Positions 53,402 through 61,450 of a stretch of 64,000 bases of DNA are shown here, piece by piece. Made by a program: the position numbers and the translations under genes. Below the pieces are notes generated by a model. That model worked only from the letters and a program-made list of their open reading frames with translations. It did no database searches and had not been told where the DNA came from. The stretch is taken from contig NZ_JBPXRR010000001.1 in the NCBI RefSeq assembly GCF_051842935.1, positions 2,914,001 through 2,978,000 on the forward strand, written 5' to 3'. Position 1 is the stretch's first letter. The number at the start of each line of letters is the position of its first letter. The stretch is from Pseudalkalibacillus sp051842935 (GTDB lineage Bacteria > Bacillota > Bacilli > Bacillales > Fictibacillaceae).

Positions 53402-53835
53402 TCTTCTTCCCCTCTCAGCTTGATTTCCAGTTCATGATATCCAGCCTCTTCACCCTGGAAAAGGACCTGGTAATTCAAAGACAGTTTCCCTTCCTGGCTG
53501 TTTTCATGCCACTCGAAACCCATCGATTCTGTTCTTGTAGCGATTTGGATCGGACCATACGGACTTTCGTACGTTCCTTCTTTCAAACTCCCCGGCGCAA
53601 ACCGTTGTTTCATTGAAACGGCTCCGCTGCGGATGATCGTTATATCTTCGTCTTTGATTTTTATCGTCGTATTCACTTGATCCGTGTCGTTCAGCATTTC
53701 ATCGTAACGAAGGTATACAGTGTCCGCCTTTCTGAGAATCGTTCCGTCAGAAGTGAGCTTTGTATCCTCATTTTCACCCGAATCTGTAATTTTAGTATGT
53801 AACATGACTTTTACAGGAATAGGATTAGCGTCCAT
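53398..53835 (-). CDS. ywiB: YwiB family protein (DUF1934)
   Basis: 145-residue protein of a family always found ahead of argS in Bacillus; it has a calycin-like beta-barrel in known structures but no assigned function. Blocks KVMLHTKITDSGENEDTKL, VYLRYDEM, IIRSGAVSMKQRFAPG and TESMGFEWHEN are recognisable. Probably the first gene of ywiB-argS. Confidence 0.88.
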   Translation of the reverse strand: MDANPIPVKVMLHTKITDSGENEDTKLTSDGTILRKADTVYLRYDEMLNDTDQVNTTIKIKDEDITIIRSGAVSMKQRFAPGSLKEGTYESPYGPIQIATRTESMGFEWHENSQEGKLSLNYQVLFQGEEAGYHELEIKLRGEEE

Positions 53836-53877
53836 ACTGTTTCACACCCTTCATTCTTCATTAACCTACACATTATA

Positions 53878-53911
53878 TAAAAAAAGCGCCACCTCTTTCA
53901 AGGTGCAGCGC
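53878..53911 (-). terminator. terminator of the second PAS kinase gene
   Basis: CACCT/AGGTG with outer GCGC/GCGC pairing (53886-53894, 53901-53911), then at least five U on the minus strand. Confidence 0.7.
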
Positions 53912-53926
53912 CATAGGGAAATTTTT

Positions 53927-56026
53927 CTAGGAGGATGGCAACGGTAGAAGAACGTCGACTGTCGTCCCTTCACCAACGACACTTGAAAAATGCATCGTCC
54001 CTTTATGATCTTTGATGATTTTGAAGCTGACCATCAAACCGAGCCCCGTTCCCTTCTCTTTTGTCGTGTAAAAAGGTTCGCCGAGTCTGGAAAGACGATC
54101 TTCAGGTATGCCAGGCCCCTGATCGATGACTCGGATGAGAAGCTGGTCATCTTCTGTTTTTCGACAGGTGACGATGATCTTTCCGCCATCCTGCATCACT
54201 TCTATTGAGTTTTTGATTAAATTGATGAAAACCTGTTTCAGCTGGTTTTCTTCGCAATCGATCTCTAGATCATCACCCTCAAAATCCACGATGAATTGAA
54301 TGTTATGCAAATTCGCTTGTCCTTCCAGCAACTTGAGGACGTGTCGTATGAGGTGTCCGATTTTTTTCCTCTGAAAACAAACACTCTGAGGCTTTGCCAG
54401 GACGAGCATCTCGCTGATGATCTGTTCAATGCGATTGAGCTCAGATAACACGATTTGATAATAGAGATCCTTCTCCGGCACGCCGTTCTCCATCATTTGG
54501 ATGAACCCTTTAATGGAAGTGAGCGGGTTGCGGATTTCATGGGCAACCGCAGCAGCCAGCTCCCCGACTACGGTGAGCTTTTCGGATCGGCGTAGCAGTT
54601 CTTCGGATCGTTTTTCCTCCGTAATATCCCGCAAGATGCCATACATACCGACAATCTCATTTTCAACAATCATCGGGAAGCCGACGACACGGACACTGAT
54701 GGTTTTGCCATCCTTCCGCAACATCCGCTTTTCGAACTTGACCGTCTTGCCCTCGAAGATATTTTTATAATGAACCTTCGTCTGTTCCCAATCTTCCGGC
54801 AAGATGAAATCGGAATAATGCAGACCGATTTGTTCTTTTGCTGTAAAACCGGTGATTTTCACGATAGCCGGATTGATGCTCGTGAGCTCACCATTCAAAT
54901 TGATGGAATAGATGCCATCTGGATTGTGCAGGAATAACGAGCGATAGCGCCGTTCACTTTGTTGAAGCGACCGCTTCGCGTGATTTTTCTCGGTCACGTC
55001 CCGGAAAACGGCTAACACATACGTCTTGCCGTTTTCTTTAATCGGAATCGACTTTCCTTCCATCTCCAACACTACACCGTCAGGACGGACGATTTTCAAC
55101 GGGAAGAGCTGTTCCACCCGTGTACCTTCCATCACTTTATTGATTCGTTGCATGGAATCATTGTAATCTTCCATATGGATGTACCGGGAAATATCTTGTC
55201 CGATGAGCGCATCTTTGTCTTCCACACCTAAAAGCATGGCAGCGACATCATTCAAATATATGATTTTTTCTGAGTCGTGGAGACAGACTGGATCTGGCGA
55301 ATGCTCTACGAGTTGCCGGTAGCGTTGTTCGGATTCGAGAAGTGCTTCCTGAGCCCTTCGCAGTTCAGAGTTGTTCCTCGCTACACAATAAGCCCCATCC
55401 AATTGTCCATTCGTGTAATACGGAATATGAGTGAATTGAAACTCGATCCTTTCACCCATTTTCGATTCCATATGGATATCCTGGGTAAAGATGTTTCCTT
55501 CGTTAATCTGTTGGAGACACTGTTTGGCATCTGCCTTGTTCGTTGTTGCGAAAATGTCCGTCAAATGCTTGCCGTTGAGCTGATTTCGATCGTAAGAAAG
55601 GATTTGAAGACAAGCCCAATTGACCTCTAAGATCGTGCCTTCCAGATCGATCATCAGAATCGGCACATCATTTTGGTAAAAGAGAGAATTGAATGGCTGA
55701 TCCGCATCATGATCATCCTCCATTTTACGTACGAGGAGATCGATGACGCCGTTAGGGTGTTGATAGGAACAAACTTTAATGTGAGCGGTGTTCAGTGGAG
55801 TGTTCCATTCTGTCTGGAGCCACTTCCCTTGTTGTATGTGAAAAACATTGATCTGTTCAATAAAATGATGGATGTTATGCTGTAAAATCGGTTCACCGAA
55901 CCAATCGTGGACCTTTTGGTTTGAATAGGAAATTGAACCATCTGGTTGGATTCGTATGAATCCGTCGGATAGCTGGTCAATCATGGACTGATTCAATTCC
56001 ATTGAAGCAGCAGATATAGGTTGCAC
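53927..56026 (-). CDS. second cytoplasmic four-PAS sensor histidine kinase (orphan)
   Basis: 699-residue soluble histidine kinase. Four PAS modules at about 12-110, 118-230, 238-350 and 360-475; HisKA with His in AAAVAHEIRNPLTSIKGF; HATPase with NLIKNSIEVM, DQGPGIP and GTGLGL. The catalytic half is strikingly like the kinase at 13.5 kb (both have LLEGQANLHNIQFIVDF or a near match), so they are paralogues. GTG start with AGGAG eight bases upstream. No partner regulator adjoins it; Spo0F is the inferred target. Confidence 0.88.
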   Translation of the reverse strand: MQPISAASMELNQSMIDQLSDGFIRIQPDGSISYSNQKVHDWFGEPILQHNIHHFIEQINVFHIQQGKWLQTEWNTPLNTAHIKVCSYQHPNGVIDLLVRKMEDDHDADQPFNSLFYQNDVPILMIDLEGTILEVNWACLQILSYDRNQLNGKHLTDIFATTNKADAKQCLQQINEGNIFTQDIHMESKMGERIEFQFTHIPYYTNGQLDGAYCVARNNSELRRAQEALLESEQRYRQLVEHSPDPVCLHDSEKIIYLNDVAAMLLGVEDKDALIGQDISRYIHMEDYNDSMQRINKVMEGTRVEQLFPLKIVRPDGVVLEMEGKSIPIKENGKTYVLAVFRDVTEKNHAKRSLQQSERRYRSLFLHNPDGIYSINLNGELTSINPAIVKITGFTAKEQIGLHYSDFILPEDWEQTKVHYKNIFEGKTVKFEKRMLRKDGKTISVRVVGFPMIVENEIVGMYGILRDITEEKRSEELLRRSEKLTVVGELAAAVAHEIRNPLTSIKGFIQMMENGVPEKDLYYQIVLSELNRIEQIISEMLVLAKPQSVCFQRKKIGHLIRHVLKLLEGQANLHNIQFIVDFEGDDLEIDCEENQLKQVFINLIKNSIEVMQDGGKIIVTCRKTEDDQLLIRVIDQGPGIPEDRLSRLGEPFYTTKEKGTGLGLMVSFKIIKDHKGTMHFSSVVGEGTTVDVLLPLPSS

Positions 56027-56240
56027 ACTACCTTCTCCTTTTCGTCTGTTACCTATAGATTAGACTCTGGAAGAGATATTCCTTCTTTCGGGCAATTTGG
56101 GGTCGTATTTTGTTCATTATTGAATGCGGAGAGCACAGATTCTGTATGAATGTCGTAATTTTTGTTTGAAACCACCGAAGATTGATAAAAAACACGTGAA
56201 ACATCGTTATTTCCAATAAAAAACGGGTTATTTCCCATAA

Positions 56241-56360
56241 ATTTTGAGATTTATAGACCAGATTCGGAAATTATAGACCAGATTCAGGATTTATAGACCA
56301 AAATACGAAATTATAAGCCAAATCGAGAAATTATAATCCAAATTCAAGATTTATAATCCA
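56241..56360. repeat. exact 20-bp-period tandem array
   Basis: Six units of precisely 20 bases, ending in TTATAGACCA (56251, 56271, 56291), TTATAAGCCA (56311) or TTATAATCCA (56331, 56351). Unit beginnings vary around RATTCnnGAW. Two further GTTATTTCC units, 21 bases apart, precede it (56206 and 56227). The array makes up a third of the 372-base gap between speB and the kinase; the rest shows no gene. Confidence 0.8.
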
Positions 56361-56391
56361 AAAAACAGGATGACCCTATCGGCCATCCTGT
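56360..56391 (-). terminator. intrinsic terminator of speE-speB
   Basis: ACAGGATG/CATCCTGT (56365-56372, 56384-56391), inner CC/GG pairing and six U on the minus strand. It abuts the last 20-bp repeat unit. Confidence 0.85.
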
Positions 56392-56398
56392 CATTTCG

Positions 56399-57271
56399 TT
56401 ATTTTACCCATCCGAGAAGCATTTCACGGATGAATTTACTTGCTGCGATTGGTGTTTGTTCAGAGTGGTCGTAGATTGGCGCTACTTCGACAAGGTCTGC
56501 ACCGATGACGTTCACGTCGGACTGCGCGATGAGGACGATTGCTTCGAGCAACTCTTTCGAAGTGATGCCGCCCGCTTCTGCAGTACCTGTTCCAGGTGCA
56601 TGCGCTGGGTCGAGTACATCAATGTCGATCGTGACATACACGTTACGTCCAGCTAATTTCGGAAGCACTTCCTTCAAAGGTTCAGCCACATCGAACTTCG
56701 ACATGTGCATGCCGGACTCTTTTGCATATTGGAACTCTTCCTTCATACCAGAACGGATTCCGAATGAATAGACATTCTCCGGTCCGATCAACTCGCACGC
56801 CTTACGGATCGGTGTTGAGTGGGAGAGCGGTTCTCCCTCATATTCTTCACGTAAATCTGCGTGTGCATCGATATGGATGATCGCGAAATCGTCATACTTC
56901 TTGTGAAGCGCTTTGAACACCGGCCAAGAAACGAGGTGTTCGCCACCGATTCCAAGTGGAAATTTCCCCATGTCTAATATTTTACCGACATAGTCTTCAA
57001 TCATGTCGATGCTGTTTTGTGGATTCCCGAACGGAAGCGGGATATCTCCTGCATCGTAAAACTTCACTTCTTCCAGTTCACGGTCCATGTACGGGCTGTA
57101 TTCTTCCAGTCCGAGAGAGACCTCACGGATTTTAGCTGGACCGAATCGGGATCCTGGGCGGAAGCTGACCGTCCAGTCCATCGGCATGCCATAGATAACG
57201 ACCTGGCTCTCTTCCAAATCAGGGTGACTTTTGATGAATACATTACCAGAATAAGCTTCTTCGAATCGCAT
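56399..57271 (-). CDS. speB: agmatinase
   Basis: 290-residue ureohydrolase converting agmatine to putrescine and urea. The binuclear Mn ligands are in GGEHLVSWPVFKA, IIHIDAHADLREEY and DIDVLDPAHAPGTGTAEAGG. Sixteen bases after speE on the same strand, so the two form an operon for spermidine synthesis from arginine-derived agmatine. Confidence 0.97.
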   Translation of the reverse strand: MRFEEAYSGNVFIKSHPDLEESQVVIYGMPMDWTVSFRPGSRFGPAKIREVSLGLEEYSPYMDRELEEVKFYDAGDIPLPFGNPQNSIDMIEDYVGKILDMGKFPLGIGGEHLVSWPVFKALHKKYDDFAIIHIDAHADLREEYEGEPLSHSTPIRKACELIGPENVYSFGIRSGMKEEFQYAKESGMHMSKFDVAEPLKEVLPKLAGRNVYVTIDIDVLDPAHAPGTGTAEAGGITSKELLEAIVLIAQSDVNVIGADLVEVAPIYDHSEQTPIAASKFIREMLLGWVK

Positions 57272-57286
57272 GTTGTGCTGGCCCTC

Positions 57287-58123
57287 CTATTCGACTAGAT
57301 CACGCACGAATTTCGGCAGCGCGAAAGCAGCCGCGTGTAATTCCTTTGTGTAGTACTTCGTTTCGATGTCGTGGAAACGGTCTTCTTCCACTTTTAACGG
57401 ATCATGTTTCTTCGATCCGATCGTGAACGTCCACAATCCGCTTGGATACGTCGGGATGTTCGCTGTGTAAAGGCGCGTCACAGGGAAGATTTCTTTCACG
57501 TCACGGTTCACTTGAGAAATGAGGTCCGCCTTGAACCATGGGTTGTCAGTTTGTGCGACAAAGATTCCGTCCTCTTTCAACGCTTTAGAGATTCCTTCAT
57601 AAAATCCGCGCTCAAACAACTTAGCAGCAGGTCCGACTGGCTCAGTGGAGTCTACCATGATGACGTCGTATTCGTTCTCGCTTTTCGCAATGTGCATGAA
57701 CCCGTCGTCCACTTGTACGTCAACACGCGGGTCGTCTAAGTCGCCTGCAATTTCTGGCAAATATTTTTTCGAATACTCGATGACTTTCCCGTCGATTTCA
57801 ACCAGAACCGCCTTCTCAACTGAAGGGTGCTTCAACACTTCACGAATGACACCGCCATCGCCGCCTCCGACAACAAGTACATGTTTCGGGTTCGGGTGCG
57901 TGAATAGAGGCACGTGCGCAACCATTTCATGATAGACGAACTCATCCTTCTGCGTCGTCATGACCATGCCGTCCAATACGAGCATGTTTCCGAATTCTTC
58001 TGTTTCAATCATGTCCAAGCGTTGGAAGTCTGTCTGCTCTGTATGTAACGTACGCTTGATTTTCGCCGTGATTCCAAAGCGTTCCGTCTGTTTTTCCGTG
58101 TACCATAATTCCACAGCAATCAC
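57287..58123 (-). CDS. speE: spermidine synthase
   Basis: 278-residue aminopropyltransferase making spermidine from putrescine and decarboxylated SAM. VLVVGGGDGGVIREVLKHPSV binds the nucleoside; the catalytic Asp is in IMVDSTEPVGPA. First gene of speE-speB. Divergent from pbpG. Confidence 0.97.
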   Translation of the reverse strand: MIAVELWYTEKQTERFGITAKIKRTLHTEQTDFQRLDMIETEEFGNMLVLDGMVMTTQKDEFVYHEMVAHVPLFTHPNPKHVLVVGGGDGGVIREVLKHPSVEKAVLVEIDGKVIEYSKKYLPEIAGDLDDPRVDVQVDDGFMHIAKSENEYDVIMVDSTEPVGPAAKLFERGFYEGISKALKEDGIFVAQTDNPWFKADLISQVNRDVKEIFPVTRLYTANIPTYPSGLWTFTIGSKKHDPLKVEEDRFHDIETKYYTKELHAAAFALPKFVRDLVE

Positions 58124-58341
58124 CTCATCTATTATCGTTGAATCTTATTTTGAATTGTATCATAGCTCTACATTCCATCTCGAATCAGAACAAGAAAAGT
58201 ATACTGGAATCCACCGTTTTTGCAAGCAAAATTTATTTCCAGAAATGCCGCTATGAATAGACGTTTAGAATCTATGAAACCCTCCCATACTAGTAAAAAT
58301 AACTTTTGTACGGAAAAAGTTTACGAGGGAGGGGAAACCGG

Positions 58342-60408
58342 ATGGAGCTTATAAAAGTAGAAGACTTGAGAAAGACGTGGAAGTGGGCGTGGTTATGGAT
58401 CCGCACACTCTTACTATTGTCTATACCCGTTGTTGTGCTCGGACTTTTTTTCCTTATATATATCAATGTTCTTGGCCCTCCACCGTTGAAGGTTCCGCAA
58501 ACGACCATCTTTTATGGGTCGAACGGTTCGATCATTGGAGAGCATGAGCCACTCGGGCAGAATCGTTTCTGGGTGAAGCTCGATGACGTCTCCCCTCACC
58601 TTGTCGATGCGACGATTGCGGTTGAGGACCGTCGTTTTTACAGCCATCACGGGTTCGATTACAAACGGATCGCGGCTGCCCTTTTAGCAGATATCAAGGC
58701 CGGAGCGAAGGTACAGGGCGCGAGTACGATCACCCAGCAATATTCTCGGAATCTATTTTTGGCCCCTGATAAAACGTGGGAGCGAAAGCTGAAAGAAGCG
58801 TTCTACGCAGCTCGGATCGAGGCCAATTACACGAAGGACGAGATTTTACAAGGCTATCTCAACACGATCTATTACGGGCACGGACATTATGGCGTTGAAG
58901 CTGCGGCTCAATATTATTTCGGTAAGTCATCGAAAGAGCTGAATCTGGCGGAAGCGAGTCTTCTGGCTGGTGTGCCGAAGGGTCCGACGTATTACAGCCC
59001 GATTAAAAATATCGAAAATGCGAAAGACAGACAGCAGATCGTCTTGGACGCGATGGTCGCAACCGGCACGATCTCGGAAAAAGAAGCGGTGGACGCATAC
59101 AAGACGCCGATTGAAATCGTCGGAAAATCCGCTTTACCAGAAGAAAAGGCTTCCTACTTCCAGGACGAAGTGGAATATTTATTGAAAAACAAGGTCGGAC
59201 TTGACCCGGATGAGGTGGAGCTTGGCGGATATCACGTCTACACGACACTGGATCCGAAGCTACAGAAAAAAGCGGACTATTGGGTGGAAAATACGATTCC
59301 TGATACATCGAGCATCCAGGTCGGAATGGTCGCAATTGATCCGAGGACCGGTGACATCAAGGCGATGGTCGGAGGACGGTCGTACGAAGAAAGCTCATAC
59401 AACCGGGCGACTCAGGCGCGCCGCGCACCTGGTTCAACGTTCAAGCCGTTTTTATATACGGCAGCCCTTCAAAAAGGTTATACGCCTTCGAGTCTATTGA
59501 GAAGTGAACGGACAACCTTCTATGAAGGAGAGGAAAACCAATATACGCCGGAAAACTTCGGGAACTATTATGCAAACGAAGAAATCACGCTGGCTCAGGC
59601 GGTGGCATTGTCCGATAACGTTTATGCGGTAAAAACGAACATTTTCATCGGGACGGATCAGCTTGTAAAAATGGCGAAGAAATTCGGAATCAAGAGTGAA
59701 CTTTCCTCTATTCCTTCCCTTGCGCTTGGTACGAAACCGGTCGGTGTACTTGAAATGACTTCAGCGTACAGCGTGTTTGCGAACAACGGAGAAAGGAGCG
59801 AGCCTCGCTTCATTAAGAAGATCGTCGATTACAAAGGCGATGTCGTGTATGAACAGGAAGTGGAGAGGAAGCAGGTCATCGAGCCTGAATACGCGTATGT
59901 GATGACGGATCTGATGCGTGGGGTGTTTGATGAACGGCTGAATGACTATACACGCGTGACCGGAGCATCAGTGAGTGGATTGATCGACCGGCCGACAGCA
60001 GGAAAAACCGGTTCGACGAACTATGACAACTGGATCATCGGATACACACCACAGCTCGTAACGGGTGTATGGACGGGTTATGACAAAGGGAAAACGTTGC
60101 ACGAATTCAATGACGTCCTGTATTCAAAGAATATTTGGGCACACTTCATGAAGGATGCCATGGCCAATCGTCCAATCACTCAGTTTTCCAAGCCAAAAGG
60201 TGTCGTCGCGGTAAGTGTCAATCCGGACACTGGGCTGCTTTCCAACAAAAACTGTCCCGAAAAGCGTGTGTCCTACTATATCGCCGGGACAGAACCGACA
60301 CAGTATTGCGAAGGAAAAGCCGTGGAAACAAAGGATGAAAAACCAAAACCTACCAATGAGCCTCAACCAGGGTTGTTCAAGCGAATCTGGAACTGGCTTG
60401 CGAGTTAA
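58342..60408 (+). CDS. pbpG: class A penicillin-binding protein (PBP2d type)
   Basis: 688-residue bifunctional peptidoglycan synthase. One N-terminal membrane helix (LLLLSIPVVVLGLFFLIYINV), GT51 glycosyltransferase domain with AVEDRRFYSHHGFD and GASTITQQY, then transpeptidase domain with STFK in APGSTFKPF, SDN in ALSDNVYA and KTG in TAGKTGSTN. Next to speE as in B. subtilis pbpG (ywhE), a forespore-expressed PBP for spore peptidoglycan. ATG 58342 has GAGGGAGGGG upstream; a sigma-F-like -10 (AGTAAAAATA, 58292-58301) lies 41 bases before it but its -35 is poor. Confidence 0.94.
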   Translation: MELIKVEDLRKTWKWAWLWIRTLLLLSIPVVVLGLFFLIYINVLGPPPLKVPQTTIFYGSNGSIIGEHEPLGQNRFWVKLDDVSPHLVDATIAVEDRRFYSHHGFDYKRIAAALLADIKAGAKVQGASTITQQYSRNLFLAPDKTWERKLKEAFYAARIEANYTKDEILQGYLNTIYYGHGHYGVEAAAQYYFGKSSKELNLAEASLLAGVPKGPTYYSPIKNIENAKDRQQIVLDAMVATGTISEKEAVDAYKTPIEIVGKSALPEEKASYFQDEVEYLLKNKVGLDPDEVELGGYHVYTTLDPKLQKKADYWVENTIPDTSSIQVGMVAIDPRTGDIKAMVGGRSYEESSYNRATQARRAPGSTFKPFLYTAALQKGYTPSSLLRSERTTFYEGEENQYTPENFGNYYANEEITLAQAVALSDNVYAVKTNIFIGTDQLVKMAKKFGIKSELSSIPSLALGTKPVGVLEMTSAYSVFANNGERSEPRFIKKIVDYKGDVVYEQEVERKQVIEPEYAYVMTDLMRGVFDERLNDYTRVTGASVSGLIDRPTAGKTGSTNYDNWIIGYTPQLVTGVWTGYDKGKTLHEFNDVLYSKNIWAHFMKDAMANRPITQFSKPKGVVAVSVNPDTGLLSNKNCPEKRVSYYIAGTEPTQYCEGKAVETKDEKPKPTNEPQPGLFKRIWNWLAS

Positions 60409-60414
60409 TTAATG

Positions 60415-60454
60415 AAAAAGGGACTGACTACAATGATGTAGCCAATCCCTTTTT
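60415..60454. terminator. bidirectional terminator between pbpG and ywhD
   Basis: AAAAAGGGA/TCCCTTTTT outer stem (60415-60423, 60446-60454) with an inner CTAC/GTAG stem. Confidence 0.8.
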
Positions 60455-60555
60455 CTGTCCTAGTAAATATGTGTGTAAAGAAAAGAATAGTTTCATTTTA
60501 CTTCATTTTGTCGAAGACGCACAGAACTTTTTCATTTTGTTCAAAAAAGGTTCAA

Positions 60556-61098
60556 TTATTCTCCAAGCGCGTTTTTCACATCTTCACTCGCGCGATTCCA
60601 AAACTCTTCATTATGATCAATCAAGAACTTTTTCAAGAGCGCTTTGGATTTGTCATCCATGCGGTCGATCACGACCCGTTTTTTGAGCGCTTTATCCATG
60701 TTGTTCACATGTTCCGGCATACTCTTGTACCCTCTTCTTGCTTCCGCATCGACCTGTAGCTCACACGCGCCCAGTCCTGCGTAATAGGGTCCTTCACCAG
60801 AAGCGTCCACCATCACCCAAACAAGCCAATAAAGCTTCGGATTTGGTGCATCCTCACGGTTTGCGGTGAATTTGATACGCTTTTCAACTGAACTCCGGGC
60901 ATGAAGTGCGCCCATATCAATGAACACTTCTTCTTCAGCTGGATCGACAAAGATGGGCGTGACATTATTCAAGTTGATGGTTCCGACACCGTAACCACCG
61001 TGCCCGTCCGTCGAATCACCACTCAAGATCGTGAAGCCTTGTTTTTTCTTCGGCTTATTTCCATCTTGATTATTATTGTTATTAAAGAGATCTTTCAA
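60556..61098 (-). CDS. ywhD: YwhD family protein
   Basis: 180-residue protein of a Bacillaceae family of unknown function. After an Asn-rich start (LFNNNNNQDGN) and a lysine patch come the blocks GFTILSGDSTDGHGGYGVGTI, EEVFIDMGALHARS and LYWLVWVMVDASGEGPYYAGLGACE. Start is TTG 61098, eight bases after AGGAGG. Adjacent to pbpG as in B. subtilis. Confidence 0.88.
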   Translation of the reverse strand: MKDLFNNNNNQDGNKPKKKQGFTILSGDSTDGHGGYGVGTINLNNVTPIFVDPAEEEVFIDMGALHARSSVEKRIKFTANREDAPNPKLYWLVWVMVDASGEGPYYAGLGACELQVDAEARRGYKSMPEHVNNMDKALKKRVVIDRMDDKSKALLKKFLIDHNEEFWNRASEDVKNALGE

Positions 61099-61125
61099 GA
61101 TCAAAACCTCCTATATTGTTAAAAG

Positions 61126-61270
61126 TTAATTTCATTAAAATTCACTCCCTTTCCGCGGGCGAACCGCAAGCCTCCTCACTTCCACAGGACGAGTTATCCT
61201 CAAGTCCGTTGCGGGGTCTTGCCTGGCTCGCTATTCCCGCAGGAGTGTCGTGAATTTTTATTGAAATCAA
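61126..61270. repeat. short copy of the dispersed palindromic repeat family (ywhD-permease gap)
   Basis: Inverted ends TTAATTTCATTAAAATTCAC and its near complement at the right end (about 61250-61270). The interior is almost the same as at 20667-20811: CTCCCTTTCCGCGGGCGAACC, GCCTGGCTCGCTATTCCCGC. The remaining 180 bases of the gap hold the permease leader. Confidence 0.7.
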
Positions 61271-61395
61271 ATAAAACATACGAATTTCAAACTATAAGTA
61301 CCATTCAGTATGCCTTCTAATGTATGGTTTTATCTTATCATACTATACAAATCTTATGAATGATTGTGAATTCTCCCTTGCATCATGCACCAAAA

Positions 61396-61432
61396 ACGAA
61401 TATTATATTGGATGGTCATAATAATTGTTCGT
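61396..61432 (+). other. leader hairpin ahead of the purine permease gene
   Basis: ACGAA-TATTAT pairs with ATAATAA-TTCGT (one bulge) around an 11-base loop, 19 bases before the ATG. It is not followed by the conserved elements of a purine riboswitch. Confidence 0.4.
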
Positions 61433-61450
61433 ATTTTGGGGGTTATTCTC

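Noticed and set aside
58263..58301. Sigma-F or sigma-G promoter for pbpG
   Set aside because: A good -10-like AGTAAAAATA exists, but no acceptable -35 lies 15-18 bases upstream, so I mention it only in the gene entry.
61390..61435. Possible purine riboswitch ahead of the permease
   Set aside because: Only a single hairpin is present; the conserved three-way-junction sequences of the purine aptamer are not there.
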